Shown piece by piece: positions 1 through 7,984 of a DNA stretch of 64,000 nt. Within the stretch, counting starts at the first letter, position 1. Every line of letters starts with the position of its first letter. A program made the position numbers and the translations under genes. A model generated the notes under the pieces. It ran no database searches and had not been told where the DNA came from. It saw nothing but the letters and a program-made list of their open reading frames with translations. The DNA is from UBA1924 sp963976625 (GTDB lineage Bacteria > Planctomycetota > Phycisphaerae > Phycisphaerales > UBA1924): positions 1 to 64,000 of the forward strand of contig CAXBLA010000014.1 of the NCBI GenBank assembly GCA_963976625.1. The letters are read 5' to 3'.

Positions 1-63
1 ACTCTCCTCTCCTGTCGCCGGCGGAGGAGGTGTCTGCGCAGCAGACGGAGGGGGCCCTCTCCC
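1..63. repeat. Short palindromic (REP-like) element at the left edge
   Basis: Two adjacent inverted repeats are visible. GTCTGC and GCAGAC flank a 3-base loop (32-46), and GGAG pairs with the CTCC that ends the following G/C block (47-62). The G-rich base use here differs from the C-rich sequence just downstream. It resembles a REP-type intergenic element, but no second copy was seen in this window, so the call is tentative. Confidence 0.3.
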
Positions 64-434
64 CCCAGCTCCTCGCCGACCTCCTCGACCCAACCAACAC
101 CCCACACCAAATCTGCCAACTCCACGACCTCACCCTCGCCCAGCTCGCCGCCATCACCGACGCCCCCGACTTCCAAAGCACCATCGCGGCCCTCCAAACA
201 ATCAACACCAACCGATCCCGAGCCATCGCCCCATCCGCGGCCATCCAATCCACCGCCGTCCACCAACAAATCGCCACCGCCGCCCTCTGCGCCGCCGACG
301 ACATCAACCAACTCGCCGCCGCCAAAGACCCCAAGCTCGCCAACGCCAAAGCCAAACTCCTCGACACCGCCCGCAAAGCCACCAACGCCGCCACCCCAAA
401 CCCAAGCCGCGCTCAAACTCAAACCCAGCCCAAA
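3..434 (+). CDS. Hypothetical protein, partial, no visible stop
   Basis: The plus frame is open from the window edge. From about base 57 it reads as a believable soluble, Ala/Gln-rich helical protein, with a repeated helix pattern around LTLAQLAAI and a C-terminal Pro/Gln-rich tail. Codons are strongly C-ending. A GTG at 30 is a possible start, but the frame also continues into the left edge. No in-frame stop occurs before 1554; beyond about 434 the frame is the antisense of the glycosyltransferase gene, so the true end is unknown. Function is not recognised. Genuine coding is inferred from the protein-like sequence only. Confidence 0.35.
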
Positions 435-1565
435 CCCCTCGAAGACTTCCCCAACCCGATGCTCCCACAGGCACGAACCCTCAACAAACGCCCGCCCCCG
501 CCTGCCCATCTCCAGGCTCTGGGCCGGCATGCTCAGCTGGGCATCCACGGCCGACCGAGCACCCGCCGGATCCCCCCAATCAAACAAAGCCACGCCCGGA
601 AAATCCCGCCGTACCAACAGCCGATCGTCGGCCACCACACAGCACCCCCCAGCCATCGCCTGCATGATCCGCTCCGAATACGAATGCACAAACTGGGTCG
701 GGCCCCAAGCCAACCCAACCCGCCCCCGCCCAAACGCCGCCGCACACTCCGAATACCCAACCTCCCCCGCATAAGTAATCGTGCCGCTGCACACCTCTTC
801 CCACTGAGCCGACCCAAACACCCCGACCCGCAGCCCCTGCAACGACTTCACCGTCTCGATCCGCCGCTCCCGATTCACCATCGCCGTCGCCAGCGCCCAA
901 ACATGCTTCTGCATCGCCCAGTTCCCGGTGATCACCTTCGCCGACCCCATCACCAGATCCGTCGCCCCCAAGAACCCAACCCAAGGGTGCTCGATCATCA
1001 TCCGAGCAATCTCCCGCACCATCCCGCCCACCTGAGCCCCCAACGAAGCCAGCCCCCGCTCAATCTCTTCGGCCCCCCGCACCGACCCCGTCACCACCAC
1101 CTCAAACTCCCGCTCACCCTCAATACTCTCCAAATCGCACAACGACGATCGCGGAATCCCATGAGCCGCCCAAGCATGCACCAACCCCGGAAACCGCGGC
1201 CGCAACAAATGCACATCATCCAAGCACGGCAAGAACAACCGATACCGCTCCAGCCCCACCCGCCGAGCCCACTCATCCAGCACCCCATCCGGCAGCGCAA
1301 ACGGATGGTCCACATGGTACTGCACCGCCCGCAGCGTCGAGCCCGGATCAAACAGCGCCGGCGGCAGCTGATCGACCGATTGCGGCGAGTTGAAAAAGAA
1401 GAACACACCTTCGGTGGGCGGGGTGTCTTGGGTCAGGTCGATCGGGCGGGCGTCGTAGCCCAGTGCGGTGAGGGCCTCGAGTATTTCGTCGGCCATCGCC
1501 CCAAGGAGCCCGAACTGGGACTGGTAGGCATTGGGGATCCAGATCGTGTGGGGTGAGCTTTGCAT
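419..1565 (-). CDS. CgeB-like family 1 glycosyltransferase
   Basis: The protein starts MQSSPHTIWIPNAYQSQFG at 1565. It has an N-terminal Rossmann-like half with DUF3880-style features, then a C-terminal Glyco_trans_1_2-like domain: a YSER-MQAMAGG stretch followed by VVADDR, and later MGRRGRAFVEGSCLWEHRV. That arrangement is typical of CgeB-like transferases, which move a sugar from a nucleotide-sugar donor to an unknown acceptor. Family homology ends near 430. In the gene's own frame there is no stop down to base 1; a TGA in a neighbouring frame at 419-421 is the nearest sensible end, so a frameshift or assembly fault is possible. Codon use switches from C-ending to G/T-ending near 1385. Confidence 0.6.
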
Positions 1566-1765
1566 ATACCCTGTATCGGGCGGGGTGGGCGTTCGGGCGT
1601 AATCGCGGTTTGGAGAGCCTGGGCGGGGGAATCTCGAAAATCATCGCGTCCGGTGAATCCGCTGGCGGGGAGCGAGCGAATAGTGCGCAGATCAGGGATT
1701 CGAGGGGTGTTGTTGTACACTCGCCCCGCCCGGGTCGTGACTAGTTCTAGAGAAGAGAGCACACT

Positions 1766-2368
1766 ATGAACCGAACTCCAATGGCCGCCAGCGCGGCATC
1801 GAGCTTGACTGTTGCACTGACTGCTTCGCTTGTTGTATCATCCGCCTCGGCTTCGATTTACGACGAGGGCGTTGACGGCGACCTTTCCAATGACCGCTTT
1901 GCACCCACCATGATCGGGCTCGATGTCGGGCTCAACACCGTGACGATGGATGTGATTGACTCCGACGGCCCGGGCGGCGACCTGGACTACTTTACTTTTA
2001 CCCTGGGTGCGGGCGAGTCGATCGATTCGATCGTGCTGCTCGATGCGAGCAATCCATCGGTCGGATTTGACTCGGTGGCGTTTGTTGGTTTGGCGTTTGA
2101 TTCGGTCTTCGACTTTGATCCCCTGACCTTTTCTGGTGATGGTCTGGTGGGCTTCACGCTGACGCCGGCGGAGGTCGTGGGGACCGATGTGCTCGGTGAT
2201 CTCTCTGATGGGCTGGGCTCGCTGGGTGAGGGGGATTACTCCTTCTGGGTTCAGCAGACGGGCGAGGACCTGACGCGTGTGTCGTTGGGGATCAATGTCG
2301 TGCCGACGCCCGCTTCGACGGCCCTGCTGGGTCTGATGGGTGTCGCGGCCATCCGCCGGCGTCGCTGA
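1766..2368 (+). CDS. PEP-CTERM-like exported protein of unknown function
   Basis: This 200-aa protein begins with a signal peptide ending near SSASAS. It continues as an Asp/Gly-rich beta-type domain and ends with VPTPASTALLGLMGVAAIRRRR-like sorting features: a VPTP motif, a short hydrophobic helix and an Arg cluster. This is the layout of PEP-CTERM/VP-CTERM proteins, which are anchored and processed by an exosortase at the cell envelope. No exosortase gene is in the window. A purine-rich stretch (AGAAGAGAG) precedes ATG, and a -10-like TACACT lies at 1716-1721. An intrinsic terminator follows at 2395. The body matches no family I recognise. Confidence 0.7.
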   Translation: MNRTPMAASAASSLTVALTASLVVSSASASIYDEGVDGDLSNDRFAPTMIGLDVGLNTVTMDVIDSDGPGGDLDYFTFTLGAGESIDSIVLLDASNPSVGFDSVAFVGLAFDSVFDFDPLTFSGDGLVGFTLTPAEVVGTDVLGDLSDGLGSLGEGDYSFWVQQTGEDLTRVSLGINVVPTPASTALLGLMGVAAIRRRR

Positions 2369-2394
2369 TCTGCGGCCATCTTCCGCTTCTCTCA

Positions 2395-2417
2395 AACCCG
2401 CCCGGTGCGGGTTTTTT
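2395..2417 (+). terminator. Intrinsic terminator after the PEP-CTERM-like gene
   Basis: The stem AACCCGC/GCGGGTT has a CCGGT loop and is followed by a T-run. It lies 27 bases after the stop codon at 2368. Confidence 0.85.
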
Positions 2418-2489
2418 GTTTGGAGAAGGGGGACGATCCCGCTGCACAGGGGCGAGGGTGTTGATAGACTGGGCATGGAGAAACTCACC

Positions 2490-3164
2490 ATGAACATGAT
2501 CCGCAACCGTCATACTGCCGTCCTTGTCTTTGGGCTCTCGATCCTTCTGGTGCCCATCTTTGGCGGGTGCGCTTCGACTTCGATCGCGCTGCGTGAGAGC
2601 TTCGGCACGCCCAAGCGCGAGCAGCTTGTTGATCGCGTTGATGAGACGCGCGACGCCCAAGAGTCGGCCAAGGAGCAGTTCGCGTCGACGCTCGACGAGC
2701 TCAAGTCGCTGTCGGCCTATGAGCCCGGCGAGCTTGACGCGGCGTACAACCGGCTCAAGTCGCAGCTCGACCGGGCCGAGAGCCGGGCCGACAAAGTCAG
2801 CGGCAAAATTAAATCCGTCGATCGCGTAGCCAACGCACTTTTCGCCGAGTGGGAGAGCGAGCTGAGCGAGTTCTCGACCGAGTCGCTTCGCAACGCGTCG
2901 GCCAGGCAGCTCGATGACACCAAGTCACGCTTCGGCGATGTGCTGTATGCGATGCGGAAGGCCGAGTCGAAGATGAGCCCGGTGCTCGCGGCTTTTAATG
3001 ATCAGGTGCTGTTCCTCAAGCACAATCTCAATGCGCGGGCGATCGCGTCGCTCGATTCGACGCTGCTGGAGCTCGAGACCGAGATCGGTGCGTTGATTGC
3101 GGACATGGAAGCCTCGATCGCGGAGGCGAATGCGTTTATTGATGACATGAGCACTGGTTCGTGA
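2490..3164 (+). CDS. DUF2959 family lipoprotein
   Basis: The signal peptide ends in a lipobox (IFGGC) near residue 25, so this is a probable lipoprotein. The mature part is a long coiled coil with the DUF2959 hallmarks: KREQLVDRVDETRDAQ near the N-terminus, ALFAEWESEL in the middle, and FLKHNLNARAIASL near the C-terminus. The role of DUF2959 proteins is unknown; the shape suggests a periplasmic helical scaffold (inference). I chose the ATG at 2490 because GGAGAAA lies at proper spacing. An ATG at 2475 is also in frame, and a -10-like TAGACT sits at 2465-2470. The gene converges on aroA. Confidence 0.85.
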   Translation: MNMIRNRHTAVLVFGLSILLVPIFGGCASTSIALRESFGTPKREQLVDRVDETRDAQESAKEQFASTLDELKSLSAYEPGELDAAYNRLKSQLDRAESRADKVSGKIKSVDRVANALFAEWESELSEFSTESLRNASARQLDDTKSRFGDVLYAMRKAESKMSPVLAAFNDQVLFLKHNLNARAIASLDSTLLELETEIGALIADMEASIAEANAFIDDMSTGS

Positions 3165-3192
3165 GCACGGGTCTGTAAACCGGCTTAGCTGA

Positions 3193-4602
3193 TCATTCGT
3201 ACAGCTTGGCGAAATCGGTAAAGTAGCCGGGGTAGGTTTTGTCTACGCAGGCGGGGTGGTCGATCGTGATGTTTGGGCGGCGCAGGGCGATCAGCGAGAC
3301 TGCCATGGCCATGCGGTGGTCGTCGTAGGTGGCGAAGGTGATGGGTTCGCAGTCGGGTGAGCAATCGATCCCGGTGCCGCTTTGTCTCGTGGGGCCGCTT
3401 GGCGGGGTGATGGAGAGGGTGTCGGGGTCGCCGTTGAGGTTGTCTTCGACGAAGACGCCGAGCTTGCCGAGCTCGGCTTGCATGGCGGCGATGCGGTCGC
3501 ACTCTTTGACGCGGAGGGTCTGCACGCCCTTGATGATCGTGGTGCCGGACGCGAAGCACGCGACGCTGGCCAGGGACATGACGGCGTCGGGCATGTCGCG
3601 CATATCACAGATGATTGGGCGGAGGGTCGGCGTGCCTTTGCACGCGAGCGTGTTTTTGGATTCGATGAGTGTGCAGCCCATCTGTTCGAGCAGGTGGGGG
3701 AACTGGGCGTCGCCTTGGAGCGAGTGGTTTTGGAGGTCGAAGCCGGCGACGCGGACGGTGGCTTTGGGGAGCAGTGCGCCGGCGGCCCACCAGTAGGTCG
3801 CGCCCGAGGCGTCGGGTTCTACATCGAGGGTGAAGGGTTCGAGCCCGGGCGTTATGCAGATGACGGAGAGGTCCTCGCTGTGCTGGACTTGCACCCCGAG
3901 CTGGTCGAGCAGGTCGATGGTCATGCGGACATAGCTGGCGCTGGTGGTGCCGGCGGGCATGGAGATCGTGAGCCCGTGTTCGAGGAAGACGGCGACGAGC
4001 ATGAGGGCGGTGATGAACTGGGAGGATTGGGTGGGGGCGATGGTGATCTGGTTGGTGCTCAGAGCAGCCGGCGGCGTGATGGTCAGTGGGGGGTAGCCGG
4101 TGGTCGCGTGGTAGTGGATGGTGCAGGCGAGGGTTTCGAGGAGGGTCGCGAGCTCGGCGATGGGGCGCTGCTGCATGCGCTGATTGCCGGTGATGGTGAG
4201 CGGTGCTCCGGCGAGGAGGGCGCTGGCGGCGAGGAATCGGGTTGCGGTGCCGGCGTTGTTGAGATCGAGGGTGGTGCCTTGGGGGGGGAGGTGCCATTGG
4301 CCGGCGACGCCGGTGATTTTGATTGAGTCTGGGTCGGTCGTGTTGACGCTTGCTCCGAGTTGTTGGATGGCGCTGAGCATGCGCTGGGCGTCGTCGGCTT
4401 CGATGAGGGCGTGCTTGAGGGTGGAGACGCCGTCGGCGAGGGCGGCGAGGAGCAGGGCGCGGTTGGTGATGGATTTGGAGCCTGGTGGGCGGATTGTGAC
4501 ATCTAAGGGCGATCGCCCGGGTGCCCGCGACCACATCGGCAGGGGGAGGGCCGGGGGCAATGCAGAGGCGCTCAGGTTCTTGGGGAAGGCGGGGGTGTGC
4601 AT
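3193..4602 (-). CDS. aroA: 3-phosphoshikimate 1-carboxyvinyltransferase (EPSP synthase)
   Basis: AroA transfers enolpyruvyl from PEP to shikimate-3-phosphate, the sixth step of the shikimate pathway. All landmark motifs are present: PGSKSITNRALLLAALADG near residue 40, LNNAGTATRF, QRPIAEL, SSQFITALM, DASGATYWWAAG, the catalytic-region RVKECDRI and a C-terminal TYDDHRMAMA. At 469 aa it is slightly longer than usual because of about 25 extra N-terminal residues; a shorter start is possible. It lies just upstream of groES on the same strand (26 bases apart), but groES carries its own promoter-like signal, so co-transcription is uncertain. Confidence 0.97.
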   Translation of the reverse strand: MHTPAFPKNLSASALPPALPLPMWSRAPGRSPLDVTIRPPGSKSITNRALLLAALADGVSTLKHALIEADDAQRMLSAIQQLGASVNTTDPDSIKITGVAGQWHLPPQGTTLDLNNAGTATRFLAASALLAGAPLTITGNQRMQQRPIAELATLLETLACTIHYHATTGYPPLTITPPAALSTNQITIAPTQSSQFITALMLVAVFLEHGLTISMPAGTTSASYVRMTIDLLDQLGVQVQHSEDLSVICITPGLEPFTLDVEPDASGATYWWAAGALLPKATVRVAGFDLQNHSLQGDAQFPHLLEQMGCTLIESKNTLACKGTPTLRPIICDMRDMPDAVMSLASVACFASGTTIIKGVQTLRVKECDRIAAMQAELGKLGVFVEDNLNGDPDTLSITPPSGPTRQSGTGIDCSPDCEPITFATYDDHRMAMAVSLIALRRPNITIDHPACVDKTYPGYFTDFAKLYE

Positions 4603-4628
4603 CGCGCGGGCTCCGTGGGGCAGTGGGC

Positions 4629-4949
4629 CTACGACTCTTTGCGGAAGACGGCGACGATGTCTTCGACGGGGATGACGAAGAGGCGGTTGTCGCCTTCGAA
4701 GTCTACGGGGATCGCGTGCTTGGGGTTGAAGAGGATTCGGTCGTACTGGCGGATGGGGTAGTCGGGGTCGTTCTCGACTTGGGTGGAGATGGCGACGACG
4801 CGGCCGGTGATGGTGGGGATTTCGATTTTGTCGGGGAGGTGGATCCCGGACTTGGTTTGTTTTTTGTCCTCGTCCTTGCGGATGAGCACGCGGGCGCCGA
4901 TGGGTTCGACGGTTTCGAGTTCGGAGTTTTTGGTTTTGGGGCTTGGCAT
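4629..4949 (-). CDS. groES: Co-chaperonin GroES (Cpn10), orphan
   Basis: This 106-aa Cpn10 fold protein carries VEPIGARVLIRKDED at the start and a C-terminal VIPVEDIVAVF strand; the mobile-loop region is KKQTKSGIHLPD. GroES caps the GroEL folding chamber. No groEL is next to it, so it may be a second, divergent copy. The start at 4949 is supported by a -10-like TACAAT ending five bases upstream, with no Shine-Dalgarno sequence, so the message is probably leaderless. The N-terminus carries about ten extra polar residues relative to typical GroES. Confidence 0.88.
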   Translation of the reverse strand: MPSPKTKNSELETVEPIGARVLIRKDEDKKQTKSGIHLPDKIEIPTITGRVVAISTQVENDPDYPIRQYDRILFNPKHAIPVDFEGDNRLFVIPVEDIVAVFRKES

Positions 4950-4954
4950 GGTGG

Positions 4955-4960
4955 ATTGTA
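4955..4960 (-). promoter_or_regulatory. -10-like TACAAT, leaderless start of groES
   Basis: TACAAT lies five bases before the ATG at 4949. No Shine-Dalgarno sequence fits in between. No convincing -35 is visible. Confidence 0.45.
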
Positions 4961-5029
4961 GGGGGGGAGGGGGAAAAGACGAATGGGTCGACGACAAGAA
5001 CCCGAGGCGGTTTGCTTGTCGTGGGCGAA

Positions 5030-5422
5030 TCACATCGGCGTGCCTTGGTGGAAAAAGAGGCGCCAGGTGTTGGCTTCGCGTTTCCAGATGGAGCTTCGGC
5101 GGGCCTGAGTGGTGGTCTGTGTATGTGGATCGGTCTTTGGGTTGGTGCGGGTGGTCGTGTAGGTGGTGAGGGCGAGGTCGGGGGTGAGTTGTTGGGCTTT
5201 GAAGTCGGCCATGGTGAGCTCGATCTCGGGCTGGGCTTGGGATTCTTGTGGGAGGTGGGCGAGTGTGTCGGCCCGGGTGTGGAGCTTGCCAGAGGCTCCG
5301 ATCTCGGTGAACTCTGGGTGGAGCAGGGCTTCGAGGTGGGCTCGGCTGGCGCGGACTGGGGCTTGCAGGTGCGATGCTTCGAGGGCGTGGAGCTGCTGGT
5401 ATAGATCGTCCATAGGCGTCAC
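5030..5422 (-). CDS. SnoaL-like/DUF4440 nuclear transport factor 2 fold protein
   Basis: This is a 130-aa single-domain protein. It has the NTF2-like layout: an N-terminal helix (MDDLYQQLHALEASHL), LLHPEFTEIGASGKLHTR, a central strand region and a C-terminal strand pair ending SSIWKREANTWRLFFHQGTPM. DUF4440 members are small cone-shaped folds that bind or convert small molecules; the ligand cannot be read from the sequence. A second ATG three codons in is equally possible. Its neighbours (groES, M28 peptidase) do not indicate a pathway. Confidence 0.75.
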   Translation of the reverse strand: MTPMDDLYQQLHALEASHLQAPVRASRAHLEALLHPEFTEIGASGKLHTRADTLAHLPQESQAQPEIELTMADFKAQQLTPDLALTTYTTTRTNPKTDPHTQTTTQARRSSIWKREANTWRLFFHQGTPM

Positions 5423-5450
5423 TTCGATCGGGGGGCGGTCTGTAGGGGGC

Positions 5451-7487
5451 TTAGTCGATGCCGCGGAGGGTCATGTTGAGTTCGAGTTGTTCGTCGTCGC
5501 GGATGATGGTGAGGGTGATCTCGTCGCCGGGTTCGTTGTTGGTGAGGATGGGCATCCAGGTTTCGACGGAGTCGATTTCGTCATCGTTCCATTTGATGAT
5601 GCGATCGCCGGGGCGGAGCCCGGCGGCGGATGCGGAGGTGTCCTCGAAGACGCGTTCGACCTTCATGCCGCCCTTGGAGGCGTTGGAGGGGATGATGCCG
5701 ACGCGGACATTGGGGCCGTCTTTTTTGGGTGTGTCGGATTTGGCGCGTGATGCTGGGTGGACGAGGCGGTCGTCGCGGGTGGCGGCGTCGATGGCCATGG
5801 CGGAGGTGAGCAGGGCGACGCGGACGGCGCCTTCTTCGTCGATGATGTCGATGGTGTCGTCGGGCGAGTGGTACGCGTCGTGGAGCCCGGTGAAGAAGAA
5901 GAGGTTGGGGATGCCCACGGCGTCGAACGAGGCGTGGTCGGAGCGGCCTTCGCCTACGGAGACGGTTGTTGAGTAGGGCATGGCGGCGGCGAGGAGGTGG
6001 GGGGTGGCGAAGTCTTTGAAACCGGGGGCGGATTTGAAGCCGCCGACTTCGAGGAGGCCGTCGGATTGGGTACCGACCATGTCTAAGTTGAGCATGATGG
6101 CATGGTCTTGGAGTGGGACGATGGGGTGCTGGGTGTAAAAGCGTGAGCCGTTGAGCCCGGATTCTTCGGCGGTGAACCAGAGGAAGAGGATCGAGCGGGC
6201 GTCTTCGTTTTCGGCGAGGAGTTGGTATTGCTGGGTGAGGGTTTTGGCGGCGATGATGTTGGCGGTTGAGCCGCTGGCGTTGTCGTCGGCTCCGGGGTGG
6301 ACCTCGCCCTTACGGCTAGGTGTGCGGGAGCCGAATTTGCCGTAGCCGACATGGTCGTAGTGGGCGCCGATGACGACATATTCGTCTTTGAGGTCGCCGC
6401 GGCCTGGGAGGATCGCGCCGATGTTGGCGGTGTACTTGGGGGTGCGCTCGATCTCGATGTTGAGGGTGATGTTGTTTTCGCCCAGGGGCATGACGACGCC
6501 GGCTTGGTTGGCTTGTTCGATGAGCTCGGCGAGGGTATGGGAGGCGTTGGTGTGGGCGAGGATGGCGCTGGCGACCTCGGGGGTGACATGGATGACGGGG
6601 AGGTCGTATTGGGGGCCGGTCTGCTTGCCCATTTGGGTCGATGGTGGGGCGGTCGAGGCGATGGTCTCGAGGAGGTCGACGCGTGGGTCGTCGGCTTGGG
6701 GGGGGGAGACGATGATGACCGCGGCGGCGCCTCGGCGTTCGAGGGCTTTGATTTTGTAGGAGAGGCGTGCGTTGTGGGTCCATTTTTCGTCGCGCCAGAG
6801 CGAGTGGCCATCTTCGTCCATGGGTTCGTAGTTGAGGCACAGGGCGATGCGTCCCTCGACGGATTCGGTGGTCTCGAACCCGAGGTAGTTTTGTGGGCCA
6901 GAGACGATCGCGTAGCCCACGAAGGAGACGGGGGCGGTGACTTCGCCCGAGCCTGAGTAGGCCAGGGGGGAGAAGTCGTCGCTGGGGGTGAAGGCTTGGC
7001 CGGCGATGTTGAGCTCTTGCGTGGTGGCCGCGGTGGTGGAGCCCATCTGCATGTACTGGCGGAAGGTGGCGAATGGGTCGGCGTCGGATTGAGCGTCTGC
7101 GTCGGCGTTTTCATCTCTGTCTTCGTCGTCAAGTTCGATATCTGGGAAGGCGGGGGTGAGCCCGAGTTCGGTGAGCTGGGATTCGATGAACTGGGCGGCG
7201 TTCTCGATGCCTTGGGAGCCCGGGACGCGGCCTTCCATGGCGGGGTCGGCGAGGGTGGCGATCATTTGGGTGTAGTCTTCGACGAGGGCGGGGTCGATCT
7301 CGGGGAGTTCGCCGAGTTCTTGGGCTTGTTCGTCGCGGGCTTGCTTGCGTTTGTTGTTTTCGAGCTGGCGCTGGGCACGGCGGGCGCGGACCTCGTCGGC
7401 GGTCTCGGGGCCCATGCTCGCCAGCACATTTGAGGGGGCAATGAGGAGCGAGGCGAGGCAGACGATGGTGAGCAGGTGCTTGGGCAT
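5451..7487 (-). CDS. M28 family zinc aminopeptidase with PA and PDZ domains, exported
   Basis: The signal peptide (residues 1-24, ending NVLAS) is followed by a charged helical segment, a PA-type insert, and an M28 catalytic domain. Di-zinc ligands are visible: AHYDHVGYG near residue 375, GADDNASG near 399, the catalytic TAEESG pair near 439, NLDMVG near 467 and the final DAYHSPDD His near 539. A C-terminal PDZ domain (about 600-678, AAGLRPGDRIIKWNDDEI) completes the 678-aa protein. It probably trims peptides in the periplasm. The start at MPKHLLTIV is chosen because it begins the signal peptide; the frame is open much further upstream. Confidence 0.9.
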   Translation of the reverse strand: MPKHLLTIVCLASLLIAPSNVLASMGPETADEVRARRAQRQLENNKRKQARDEQAQELGELPEIDPALVEDYTQMIATLADPAMEGRVPGSQGIENAAQFIESQLTELGLTPAFPDIELDDEDRDENADADAQSDADPFATFRQYMQMGSTTAATTQELNIAGQAFTPSDDFSPLAYSGSGEVTAPVSFVGYAIVSGPQNYLGFETTESVEGRIALCLNYEPMDEDGHSLWRDEKWTHNARLSYKIKALERRGAAAVIIVSPPQADDPRVDLLETIASTAPPSTQMGKQTGPQYDLPVIHVTPEVASAILAHTNASHTLAELIEQANQAGVVMPLGENNITLNIEIERTPKYTANIGAILPGRGDLKDEYVVIGAHYDHVGYGKFGSRTPSRKGEVHPGADDNASGSTANIIAAKTLTQQYQLLAENEDARSILFLWFTAEESGLNGSRFYTQHPIVPLQDHAIMLNLDMVGTQSDGLLEVGGFKSAPGFKDFATPHLLAAAMPYSTTVSVGEGRSDHASFDAVGIPNLFFFTGLHDAYHSPDDTIDIIDEEGAVRVALLTSAMAIDAATRDDRLVHPASRAKSDTPKKDGPNVRVGIIPSNASKGGMKVERVFEDTSASAAGLRPGDRIIKWNDDEIDSVETWMPILTNNEPGDEITLTIIRDDEQLELNMTLRGID

Positions 7488-7579
7488 ATTGGGGCTTCCG
7501 TATGGGAACTTGGTTTCTCTATCGTATACAGACAAGCGCGGGCGGGGTTGCCGGCTTGGTCTGGCCGGTGGGCGAGGGG

Positions 7580-7978
7580 CTATGCTCGGAAGCGCATTGT
7601 GCAGAGGGCGATGCTGCCGACGGCCAAGAGCACGCCCAAGGTGTCCGCCATGGCATCGAGTGGGTCGGCGACCCGGTTGAACAAGGGTTGTGTGCTTTCG
7701 TCGAAGATGGCAAAGAGGATACCCGCGACGATGGTCCAGATGATTCGGCGTTTGAAACAGGCTGGGCGTGAACGATTGCCGGCGGCGACTAGACGGGCGT
7801 TGTAAAGCATTATGGTCCATACGAAGAATACTCCTGTATGGATGATGAGGTCCATGCGAGAGAAGCTGTCGCTGTGGACGGTGAGCCCGGGCCAGTGCGT
7901 GGCGGTGAGCAACGCAATCGTGGCGAGCACAAACACCACGCGGGCGGCGGAACGGAACCGGTGGGTGGGGGTGTTCAT
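7580..7978 (-). CDS. VanZ-like membrane protein
   Basis: This 132-aa integral membrane protein has four predicted hydrophobic helices. VanZ-family features are present: DLIIHTGVFFVWTIML in the second quarter, then FDESTQ and RVADPLDAMADTLGVLLA near the end. VanZ-like proteins confer low-level teicoplanin resistance in some Firmicutes, but most bacterial members have no assigned role. It starts six bases after the parA stop on the same strand, so it is probably co-transcribed with parA. Confidence 0.85.
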   Translation of the reverse strand: MNTPTHRFRSAARVVFVLATIALLTATHWPGLTVHSDSFSRMDLIIHTGVFFVWTIMLYNARLVAAGNRSRPACFKRRIIWTIVAGILFAIFDESTQPLFNRVADPLDAMADTLGVLLAVGSIALCTMRFRA

Positions 7979-7984
7979 ATCGGA

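Noticed and set aside
30..1556. A single 508-codon plus-strand gene
   Set aside because: After about base 434 it becomes Arg/Pro/His-rich, typical of antisense translation of the glycosyltransferase gene.
3382..4326. Long Gly/Glu-rich plus-strand frame opposite aroA
   Set aside because: It is an antisense shadow; the aroA frame has full homology. The same holds for many Gly-rich or Arg/Pro-rich frames in the window.
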